Shown: positions 11,601 through 21,800 of the stretch, piece by piece
Layout of the letters: the number at the start of each line of letters is the position of its first letter
How positions within the stretch are numbered: position 1 is the first letter of the stretch
Translations under genes and position numbers: made by a program
Notes under the pieces: model-generated
What the model was told of the DNA's origin: nothing
The model's database searches: none
The model's input: only the letters and a program-made list of their open reading frames with translations
Assembly (NCBI GenBank): GCA_030248065.1
Contig: JASAMV010000165.1
Span: 28,737 to 92,736, forward strand
Direction: 5' to 3'
Source: Rhynchonema sp. JSB1_4
Lineage: Eukaryota > Nematoda > Chromadorea > Monhysterida > Xyalidae
Length of the DNA stretch: 64,000 nucleotides

Positions 11601-12972
11601 GGCTGCGCCACCTTCCACAGACACACATATTTGCTGTACTCTTCTAAGCTATCCTTCATTTCATAGTAACTTCATTACTTTAAGTCTCTGTGTAACTTCT
11701 TTGTTTTCCTGAGAAGTGCTTGACTGAGTTCTTAGGACAAAGACATTATTACTGTTGATCAGGCACACATTACACTTGACGTAAATTAACCATTACTTTT
11801 ACAGCTTCTAGCCAACAGCTTCACCTAACCCCATTCCAATTCCCAAAACGAGCTTCATCACACAGGTAAACAAAATAATCACTTTTACTTTTTCATAACG
11901 CCGAACGAAACCAGTGCGTTATCCTTGCGCACACCACACAACACCCTTTTTTCTTCTCATATCACCAGTTTTGGTGCATGTCTCGGACATGCGTGATACA
12001 GTTTGTCTAAGTTTCGATAATTGTCCTATTTTGTAATTGTTTTGTAAGACCGATAGTAATTTTGTAATTCACATTTCAACCTCCACGTTCACCCCAACCA
12101 CACTGGCGAGGATAACAACCAACATCATCTTTATGTGCCGCCATGAAACGTGTTCAGCTGCATCATATCATCATATCACTCAATCATCAAAGCCGATGTC
12201 TGCTCATTGCAAACCAGCCACGTTGCCACCAGCCATATAACTGAGCAAACTGCCATACAACTTATCAATGTCGTCAGCAACAATGTAATGCGCGGCAGTG
12301 TGTAGCCTGTATGGCTACAGGGCATTGTGATGCAAACATACTTGAGTGGCTTAGCTTGAAAGCTTGTTTCCACCTGGACGTTGGTTGATTAAATCATGTG
12401 GTGAATGTTAATGCTGATGTGTGGGTTGATGGTTGAGCTTGTGTTGGATGTGCTTTTACTTTTATTCTTCATTCGTTTCAATATGCCTGGATAAACTTAC
12501 GTGCCTGAGCGCAGTGGTTTCCTAACCGTTTGGACGACATATCCATACGAAGATGGAGGACGACATATCCTTCATAACACCTGCGTGGCCGGGCGCTATA
12601 CATCTAGGCTAATGAACGAATCACCGCGGGCGAGCCACACAACATGCACGCGTGTGGCATCTGACAACGTTTTGCCATGAGCCGTGTCTTTACCTTCGCT
12701 GAGGGCTCGACATCGATAAAGAACAGCTGGTTAATGCGCGGGACAGTGTACATGCACATGTACAGTATGTATACATACCAGGGTGGCTAGGACAATCAAA
12801 ACACAGGCCTTTTACTGCCATTCCGCTTTTGATGAATATTGTTTTAGGACCAAGTTGGCCCTCCGATCACTACGGCGTCATCACCACATTCAAGCTGCGT
12901 GCCCCACCATCGAGCCACAACGTGTACCACAATGGTATACCGCCACTGAGCAGGGCTGACGGCCGTTGGTGA
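5655..12972 (+). CDS. Secreted endonuclease/exonuclease/phosphatase-superfamily hydrolase, copy A
   Basis: Ten exons: 5655-5741, 7607-7777, 7929-8004, 8259-8368, 8432-8603, 8691-8761, 9183-9262, 9343-9440, 10600-10704, 12848-12972; together 1095 bp, 364 codons plus TGA, all phases closed. Residues 1-19 form a hydrophobic signal peptide (MDSVMPAVACMLLLLSPVE). Family motifs are in order: RVMTFNTY with metal-site Asn 41; VFLQ followed by Glu 87 across the exon 2/3 junction; HHSFGI and NFHF; GGDANSPSHLDW at 235-246 with Asp 237 and Asn 239; FEDTYRVVHPDPLLKPG; DRIDFIFY at 301-308; WPSDHYG with catalytic His 331. This order matches metal-dependent EEP phosphohydrolases known from bacteria, oomycetes and fungi; the substrate cannot be predicted. 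GDAN replaces the usual GDFN. Several exons equal copy B's in length. Introns hold MITEs and an LTR element. Confidence 0.88.
5799..6923. mobile_element. hAT-like element with a second hAT-like element nested inside
   Basis: The outer element runs from CAGGGTTGG at 5799 to CCAACCCTG at 6923, with a diverged 8-bp duplication (GCTGCATG versus ACTGCAAG). Its body has the AAGTCACTTTTGTGACTTGG block and the ATATGGAC/AATAAGCAAG block seen at 26901-27578 and 37007-37730. A second element (5933-6441, GACGGCGTTTT family) sits inside it with an exact 8-bp duplication GACTTGGT. The whole assembly lies in intron 1 of hydrolase copy A. Confidence 0.82.
7222..7586. mobile_element. MITE with TATAGTGTTTCC inverted termini
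   Basis: The left end TATAGTGTTTCCTGTTTTTC and the right end are an inverted pair over about 80 bp, including GTTATAACTGAAC and GAGGTCGAGA blocks. A second copy lies at 15082-15445. This copy ends only 20 bp before the acceptor of hydrolase exon 2. Confidence 0.78.
8782..9126. mobile_element. MITE with TATAGTCCAGCCACG termini
   Basis: TATAGTCCAGCCACGTGCTC at the left is mirrored by GTACGTGGCTGGACTAT at 9110-9126, flanking an interior shared with 13800-13922 and 17530-17742. It begins 20 bp inside intron 6 of hydrolase copy A, just after the exon 6 donor. Confidence 0.78.
9486..10317. mobile_element. Inverted-repeat element rich in GGGGCC hexanucleotides
   Basis: Both outer ends carry the palindrome GGGCGCGCCC followed by ATGTAGGCCAGGGCC or its reverse complement, with a TA at each edge. 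GGGGCC-type repeats lie at about 9500-9550 in G-rich orientation and at 10140-10200 and 10268-10300 in C-rich orientation, so the strand can fold into a long GC hairpin. The body from ATTTTTCTGGATAGGCGACG onward is also inverted between about 9560-9700 and 10010-10135. Open frames here are GP/GPGP artefacts. It lies in intron 8 of hydrolase copy A. Confidence 0.7.
10881..12641. mobile_element. Short LTR-flanked retrotransposon-like element (TRIM-like)
   Basis: Two direct repeats of 343 bp (10881-11223 and 12299-12641) appear identical by eye, start TGTGTAGCC and end GCCACACA (TG..CA with complementary tips). The 5-mer ACATG lies immediately before the left repeat and immediately after the right repeat, a candidate target duplication. 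A possible primer-binding segment starts TGGTGATCGC near 11227. The 1075-bp interior has no recognisable gag or pol frame, so the element is non-autonomous. It lies in the last intron of hydrolase copy A; the same intron of copy B (22998-23210) lacks it. Confidence 0.78.
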
Positions 12973-15081
12973 CGTTTCGTGTCGGCTCGCTGGCCTCTCA
13001 CATCGTTCGCTCGCATTGTGCTACAACATCAGATCATTGTTTCTGTATGCACTGCTGCGCTTTCAGATCGTAAAAAATGGAGAAAAACCTGTGTTACTGT
13101 ATTTTCGTTTCGTTTCGTTTCGTTTTACTTTTCATGGTTATAACCACAAGGCATATGCGCAACATGAATATAATCATTGATAAAATGGATCGCATAACCT
13201 TATACTAGCAAAAAACGTTTGTGATTATCGCAGTTCAGTCTCACAGTTTGCGATTTGAATGGTCAGGTGTCCAGAAACGGATTGTCATACGAAACGTATG
13301 TATACAAAACATGCCGTCAGGTGTATGCAGTGTTGCGTCAAAAAAGTAAAAATGAACAAAAATTTTTTGAAAAAATTTACCACTTTCTCTTTTCTTTAAT
13401 TAGGGAAGTAAGTTTACCTTTTTCATTATTTCGCAACTTTTTTTATTACTTCCCCCTTTTTGTTGTAAAATGCATGTTTTTGTACATGTTTCTACTTTGT
13501 TTTTTTTCTAAAAAAAACTCCGTGCGACGCTTGTACTTCGCTTCGGTGCAATGTTAGACAGTCTGTGGCTGTACTAAACGACCAAAATTGCCGTCATGTT
13601 ATGCGCATTTAGTTTTTCCATGGACAAGATCTGCTTAAACTATATAATGTGATCGTCCCAAAACGCCGGATGTCACTCACTGCGGGTTATGCAACTGTTT
13701 TCATGTAATTTTGCTAAAAAAATGCACCTGTTATTTGACACGCCTTTACTCTTCACATTACAACCCACGGTGGACAGACTATCCCCAACACGTATTGTCA
13801 CGTTATTAAGAAATACATGCGTTTCTCTTTCTTTAATTCCCGAAATACGTGAAACTGGAACATCATTGGATCCGTTCAAGTCAACTTCAAAATAAGTCGT
13901 CTCATGAGTTCGTGGCTGGACTATACAATCAAATATACTTACATATAAAATTTCGACTATTTTTCACATTTTATGGTCCGAATAAAGAAAGTGCATCTTC
14001 AAAAAATTCAAAAAAATTTCGATAATAGTTTTTTCAATCCAATTTTTACAATTCTAATTTTTAGAGAAAAATATGGTTGCATGCCTTCAAAATCTGCCGA
14101 AAACTGTGCACATCCATTCCGTTTTCCTGAATAACAAATGTTGTTTCTCACCTCCATCATGCTACCTGGAAATAAGCTCAGCGCGCATCCTGCTAGGCGC
14201 TTGTATTGGTCGCACAGTGACTTTATAAGAATCCATCCTAGATTTTTAGTGAACTGTAAAGCACGTCTCGATGCAGAGCACAAGCGCCCTATTTATAATT
14301 TTTTCCAAAGCATTTTTGCCGGTATGGAATTCACTGTGATCAAGCAACTCGACCGTGATATCGGAATATATGTTTTAAAAAAAATATAATAGGGCGCTTG
14401 TGATCTTCATAGCGACGTGCTTTACCATTCAGATAAAACATTGCATGGATTCTTATAAAGTCATTGTGCGATCACTACCAGTTAGCAGTGGCCAAACTGC
14501 TGATGATCAAAGATGAAGACTCAAAGAGTGAATTTGGACGGAACAGTGCACCAATTTGCCGATACATTTGCTCAATCGAACGCACGAGAGGGATTTTTTG
14601 TTGGCTTGATCAAACCGCCATGTGCTATTCTCTCTGGGGACCTAGCGAATCGAGAAAAATTCCACCAGACGAATGCTGCGACGAATTTCACGACTGTTTG
14701 GCGGCATCCTGACCGATAGGTGGGCATTGTGAACTGCAGCGTGCGTTTGTGTGCCAACAACAGCTGCTGAACACGTCATCAGTTAGTGACAAGGTTGTGT
14801 GTGTACATAGCTTAGTAATAGATGTTTTACTGCTGCATGTAAATTTAAATTTTTGTCAGGTTTCTAAATGTGCGCTGGTTTTACCCAGTATAGCTGTGAT
14901 CACTGCTACCACGTCCTAAAGGTTCTATCAACATCTTTTAAACAGTACAGTGGTCTCAGTTTATTTCATGCCTGTCTGACGTCTTTTTGTATCGGGTATA
15001 TACCATGACATTGTCGTGTTTCACATGCTCGTGAATGAAATGGGCTAGAGAGAGAGAAACGTTGCCCACGAAGAAGCACTG
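12973..15081. other. Spacer between the two hydrolase genes
   Basis: It starts with the 3' UTR of copy A, with no good AATAAA close to the stop. It contains a CGTTT microsatellite near 13108, the right part of a TATAGTCC-type MITE at about 13800-13922, and the inverted-repeat element at 14188-14487. Apart from those I see no gene; the small open frames are not supported. Confidence 0.5.
14188..14487. mobile_element. Inverted-repeat element, about 300 bp
   Basis: The arms read CTGCTAGGCGCTTG..GTCGCACAGTGACTTTATAA at the left and its inverted match ending GATCACTACCAGTTAGCAG at the right. Inner arms share AGGGCGCTTGTG and ACGTGCTTTAC. It has no coding potential and the family is not named. Confidence 0.65.
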
Positions 15082-15445
15082 TATAGTGTTTCCAGTTTTT
15101 CTTGGTCCAAGGAAACACGCGGGCCCGTGTTATAACTGAACTTCTAGTTGAGGTCGAGATTACAATTTCGATTCAATCACGCAGCTGAAAAAACGTGTCA
15201 AAGTTTGCCTGTGGAAGCTAACAACAACAATGTTTCACATGCTCGCTGTGAGCTTTGTGCGTGTGCGCTACCAGCATGTCAATGAAACATTTCACCATGT
15301 TTGCTGCTGAGTGTCGTGCTTGGATTAACAAGGACACATTCTTAATCTCTTTCATTGGTTTCTGAAATCTCGACCCCAAACTGGAGTTGAGTTATAACGT
15401 GGGGTACCTTGTTTCCTTTGACTTGCATAAAAAGGAAACACTGTA
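15082..15445. mobile_element. Second copy of the TATAGTGTTTCC MITE
   Basis: Near-identical to 7222-7586, with the same inverted ends and interior (ACAATGTTTCACATGCTCGC). It lies about 400 bp upstream of the hydrolase copy B start, whereas the other copy lies inside intron 1 of copy A, so the two insertions are probably independent of the gene duplication. Confidence 0.75.
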
Positions 15446-15860
15446 CCACTGACGGTTCGTTTGTCATTTGTTCGCCTCAGACACCACACGAGTTCAGACT
15501 CATTCTCAGACTTTGTCAAAGTCGTATAGGTATCTTTTCAAACTTCGAAGCAAGCATCATTCGTTTCCAGACAAGTGTCGCCGTCTAGACTTTTATTCAA
15601 CACTTGCAATACAATGGAAGAATCAAAACAACGGAACAATCATGAACCATGAACAATGGGCAATAGACAATGAACAAATCAAAACATGTGAGGAACAGGT
15701 ACATAAGTAGTGAACAATACGAAACAAAGATAAATAAAAGCAGTAGGTTGAGCACGTTGGACTTGCGTAATAAACAGCAGTCGTAGCTTTCTTTTTGCCT
15801 TGAGAAAGCTGGTCAAACATTGTGCGAGAAATGTCAGACGATTTTGGCACTGAGCAGCAT

Positions 15861-18800
15861 ATGCGTTTTGTCATACCGGCCCTGTGCTGTATTTTGCTGT
15901 TGTTGTCACCGGTCGAAGGTCACCTGCACCACCCAGCTTTGGTGAGTTCGTGGCACCAAAAAGCGAGCAGAACTTGCCAAACTCGAAAGTGCACAAAATG
16001 TAAAGAAAAAAGGGGCGGATGACTGCGCCCGATAAATTTTCATATTTAGTTCTTAAGTTATTTTCAACAATACAAAAGAGCAAGCCTGTGGATGAGCAAG
16101 ATTGACGAAACCTTTCTCAACGTGATGTCCCCATTCTGTCAGCGTTCAAGCAGCAATGACACCGTGCGCGTAATGACGTTCAACACGTACTTGGTCGGGT
16201 GTGGCGAGCTGCACGACGGCAGCTGGATCGAGTTGGCAAACTGCTGGCTCCAATGGGGCAGGCTTCCGACAGTAGTCAAAAGCGTGCAGGAAGCAAATGT
16301 TGATATTGTATTTATGCAGGTAGAGTCCAACCCAGGGTTGGATTAAAAAAAAGTAAAAAATTTTTTGTAAAAGATTTTTTTATTTCTAAATTTTAAAAAG
16401 TAAGTCCACTTTTTTTATTATTTTTCACTTTTTTTCGTTATTTTCTGACTCTTTTAAGGTAAAAAGGCATGTTTTCATGTGTTTTATTGCTCACGATTCT
16501 CAAAAAATTGCCTGCGGCGCTTATATTTCAGTTTAAATGGTGTTGTAATGGACTCATACAATCCAAATGAGTGACTTGTAATGGACCCAGACATCCCAAC
16601 AACCGCTGCATGTATAATATAGGATACCCCATACGGTATACTGTACAGTTATTGAGCGTGTCGTAAGCTACCGACAGATTACACGTTGCTCGCCTGCTTG
16701 CAAGGGTCGTGGAATAGTCATTTGTTGCTTATGTGACACAAAATGAGTATGATGTAAGTCTTTATCTCTCTTCAAATTTACCCCCAAATTCACAAACAGA
16801 AGGTTGGTCTCCCTTTGTCATTATATACCCACAAAGTTACCTTCGAGGTTCTCAAAGTCATGACCAAAGGGATTAGATCGCAGGTGATCGACGTAAACAT
16901 GCAAGTCAGTGGAGAAGTTCTCTTTAGTGTCCCTCAAAACGTATAGTCCAGCAACAGCTAACGCAGAATTTATGGCAGCGACGCTGTCTGATTGGTAAAG
17001 CGGAAAATCCAGCGATAAGCTTGCCCGGTTTTAGACCGGAAGTTGGCAGACATTTTTTCTTTTTCTTTTCTTTCTTTTTCTTCTCCTTCAGACTCGGCTT
17101 ATTCAACGCTTCGGTGCCTTCAAAAAGTTTTTTTAATTTTTGGCTGGCAACCACTTCATATGATTGCCTTCTTTTGTGTCGTTATGCAGAAAAATTCATG
17201 TTTTGCCCACTTCTTTTTCTCTTTCTTTCTCTCGCGGTTTTTTGCTGGCTACCGTAACCCCAGTAGAACCATTCCAATTTTCATGTCTGAAGCGAGCGCG
17301 CATGTTTTCCGCTTTACGAATCAGGCAGTTTGACTGCCATAAATTCTGCGTTAGTTGTTGTCGGACTATACCTACATAACTAACATGATTTCAGAAATTT
17401 CATTCTATTCAAGAAACCAATTTTTTGGGGGTCCGGAATAAAAAAAGTGATTCTTAAAAAGAAATTTTAAAAAGTTTTTTTTTGAAAGTTCGATAATAAA
17501 AATTTTTTTAATCCAACCCTGGTCCAACCACGTGCTCATGCTTACGCGAACAGGAACATCGGTCAACACACAAATGTTTTGGGAGTCAAAAGGGAATTTA
17601 CGCACCGAGGTGGAGAGCGTGTTCTTAAAAATACATGCGTTTCTCTTTCTTTCATTTCCGAAATACGTGGAACCGGAATATTATTGGATCCGTTCAGGTC
17701 AACTTCAAAATAAGTCGTCTCATGAGTTCGTGGCTGGACTATGTCGGTTCGGTACAGCTACTACATTTGTCAAAGCAAGTTGATCTGTGAAACATGCGCC
17801 CTCTGTGGGCGTGTTTGTGTGCGTGATTATGCTCATAAATACTGCCAAATTGGTCACGAATGAATTGTGAAAGTTGAGATGACAGATCTTTTTTCATTGC
17901 AGGAGGTCATAGTTCCGTTCCCTAATAACCCAACTAAACTGTTGATGGAGGTGCTGCGACTATTGGGCCGTGAATGGGATGGGAACATCGGTGCGTGTGC
18001 AGTGGCGGTGAAAATAAATAAATTAGTTCGAGTGACTCTCATTTGACCGTGTCAGTTTCGAGAGCCCCCGGCGCTAGATTGTCTCTGACGTCTCCAAAGC
18101 CTCAAGTTTTTCGGCACTAAAGAAAAATCTGCCTACTGTTTTACCTTTTTTTCGAAAATTTCAAGGGTCAGAAAACCAATATGTTATAATGTTGGTTGCG
18201 GTTGGGGCACTTCTCTAGAAGATACATATCTGCAAATACTTTGAAATTTGCCGGTTTTGACAAAAAAATTTTAAAAAAATTTTTTTAATTTTTTTGGGGG
18301 AACAAAAGTTTTAAAACGTACAAGAATGACCTTTTTGGGGGTTATTTTTTGTCATTTTTTCTCAAGGGTCGAAAAATTTGTTTCACAAAATCACGTTTGG
18401 GGCATGTATTTCGTACATAAGATGCCCCAAATGATGTTATTGAACGTTCCCGTGATACATCGGACACAGTATGCAATGTACCTACAGGGTACTTCGATGT
18501 CATACCCCATCAGGCCGGTCATATACGACTACCCGACAAGCACTTCTCTTCATCTCCGCAGCTTATGTATATTCTCAATTCTGTGTGATTTATGAGTGAA
18601 TCTTGCTTATTCGACCACAAACTGTTGTGTCTGATACCACAGAGCAGCAATCATCGGTCCATATCAAGCACAGACTGTTGGATCGCACCGAAATGACGTA
18701 AACACCCTGCATAAGCTCTTGAGGCTCTCGTGGTACCTTGGGGGGGGAGTGAAAAGTTCCCGTTCGTTACAATAAGCTGTGTGATAAGCAATGGGCGGGT

Positions 18801-21800
18801 TAAGCTGTGTCATCCATGTCCACCGGAGCAGAACAGAACGATAGATATGTTCACAGGCGGCGGCGGATCGATATGGGATGCACATAAGATCGGACATAAC
18901 TACGCCAAATTCGGCATCACACTCTGGAGGCGCGCGGTGTTGCAAGCAGAAGAGGCATACCTTTATGTAATTAAATTTATGTCACAACTTCAACAAGAGA
19001 TTTCTCTCGTGTTCAACATATCAAAAAAAATTTTGCTCAAAGGGCATTAATCGGAAATTTTAGGAAATTTTCCGAATTATCAACCACTGGGGATTAATTC
19101 ACTCTCCTTATGGCGGACTTGGATTGAACACAGAAACCTGAACACGGAAATACATGCTTCCGTGTTTTGGTGTTCCGTGAAAAAAGTCAAAAATCGCGGA
19201 ACACGGAAATATTTCCGTGGCACGGAACACCGAAATAATGCAGACATGCAAACGTTGCTTTTCGAGTAATGATGACAAAAGCCAGCGTGCTCAAGTCAAA
19301 CAAGTTTGTGTGTTGACGCGAACAGCAACACTATTGAAGGAAATATTTCCGTGTTCCGCGAAAACAAAAGAAAATCACGGAACACGGAAACCGAAAACAT
19401 TTCCGTGAACGGAAACATTTCCGTGACACGAAAATGAGTGAAATAATTTTGTATGGGAATTATTTCCGTGTTCCGGTTTCCGTGCTGTTTAACCGAAGTC
19501 CGCCGTTAAGTATTCCAACCTTAAGAATGTCAGGCCCATCACTCATTCGGAATCGTGGGGCAAGTTAAGCCGCAGATTGGTGATGTGCCGAGCTTCAGAG
19601 TGACGCTGGCGAACTTCCATTTTGAAGATGACCAGTACGGACCTAACATACTTTGTGACGAAACGATGGATGATGCTTCAAAAGTTGTTGAGGTGGACAA
19701 AGCAGAACAAAGTGCGTTGTTTTGCGACAATTGTCATCGATATGAGCGACATTGCATCTCGTTTTTAAAAGCAACTTTTCATTTATTCAAAAGTTTAACT
19801 GTCTCCAAAGTAGTGCAGCTGCTTGAAGCTAACTGATACACTTTCATAATTGGAGTTATTTATGACACCCGCTCTGCGAAGCCCAAAGGTATTCAAGGTA
19901 CCGTATTTTCTACAATAAGCACCTTTCTTGGGGCCTTTTTAAAATTTTGAAGCCCCTCTTACGGCGTTTAGAACGAGAAACAGACGCGCGCTTTTAGGCT
20001 AAGACGGGATCCGTGCCTACGGCCCGGCTAAAGCTTCGTGCCCGCGCACCCTGGGCTATCCGAAAACCCGTTAGCATACCCAAAGCTACCCGTGAAAATT
20101 GAACCGTGCCCCGAGGGAGGGGTCACAGACATACATACATACGTACGTCATCCTGTTTTAGTAGTATAGATGGTAGAGTCGTCAACGCAGGTGGCTAACT
20201 CTCCTTGTCAACTCAAGCAGCACTAATGGGCGCGCTAAGTTGCACACGAGAGTTCACCATCTGAGTTAGCGACAGTGCTATGGCACATTGGTTTTTTTTT
20301 AAAAATTCGTCCCAAAAGTTGAAAAATTTTGTTGTTTCAAAATTCGAACATTTCTCGATCTTGTTTGTTGTAAAAGTGCTTTTTTCATAAAAACTGCTGC
20401 TGTTGATATAACCTGACCCTATTAATGCTGTTTTGTGTGCTATAATTGTTGTTTTGTGGCATAGTGCACGCACTAATAGGGCCTCCCATAAGATACCACA
20501 CGCACATTTGATTTGGTGGACATTCCCTTATCTCTTGTGTGGAATATTCACTCCAATTTCAGACTGTGTGCAGTTTATATTAGATTGGTCGCGTACCTGG
20601 ACGCAATAGTTTCATCCAGGTTTATTAGAATGCCAAACCAAGGCATCCACACCATCTTGCGAAGAGTACGGTTGGTACACTCATTGCAAGGGCGGATCCA
20701 AGGGGGCACAGGGGCCGTGACCCCCCTTTGGTCCATTTCGCCCCTGAAAGGGGGCCACCGTTTTGTAAGGAAGAAGGAAAAAGGACCCCTAAATCGCAGG
20801 ATTTTCACTCTCATCTATAGTACTAAAAACAGGAAGACGTATGTATGTGTGTATATGTGTGTATGTACATATGTATGTAGTATGTATGTGTGTACTGTAT
20901 GTGGCCCCCTCGTGCGGACGGGTCAATTTTCACGGGCAGCTTTGGGTGTGCTAACGGGTCTTCGGGGGGGGGGAGGGGGTGGCACGGCACGGGCGCGGTG
21001 CTGTACCCGGGCCGTAGGCAAGGGTCCCGTCTAGTACACGTCAGAAATCCAAAAATCGCGCGCTTCGCGCGTCAGATACACCAATTTTTTCTGAAATTCG
21101 CCTTTCGCGCGCGTAAAAAGTGCCAAAATTTCATGCGCTTCGCGCGCGTTGTCACATTTTGTAAAATATTTGGTGTAAAAACGCGGAATTCTTAACAAGC
21201 ACTGGATAAAAATGACTTTCCAAAAATGGAACAAGTACTTATAGATAAAAATGACTTTTTGGATCTGGCCCCTCCCTTGGCCAAAAGCTGGATCCGCCAT
21301 GACTCATTGACCATTGGATAGTATTGTTCTCGTGTCATCGGTGCTTTACATGTACTGAAAACAATAGTGACTAAAAATCACGGTAATTTATGTCTTCGGA
21401 AAAAACGTTTTTTTTTCAAAAAAACACGTTTCTCTGGTAAATAACCACTACTTCAGCAATTCAGAAGTTAAAAACACCCCTTATTAACCAATCTTTGCTT
21501 TCCTTATGATTTGCTAATCCCCACCTGCGTGCTTCAGGCACGAAAAAGGGCCGCTTTCAGCTGTTTTAGACATTTTCAAAACGATTTTGTAACGTAGTTT
21601 GGAACCCTCAAGAAAATTTTTCTCTTTTCAGACAAAAACACATTTTTCTCTGAAAAAATAAATGACCGGTAATTTTTCCGGGCAATTTATTTTCGAAAAA
21701 TACCAGGCTCCGGAAAAACGGTATTTTCAGTCGTTTCCCCAGAAATGAAACTTTTTTCAGTTAGTCACTCTGCTAAGAGCCCATTATGAAGCAAAAATAC

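Noticed and set aside
15831..15860. Upstream ATG as start of hydrolase copy B
   Set aside because: The second ATG at 15861 aligns the signal peptide with copy A without a leading acidic extension, which would be unusual before a signal sequence.
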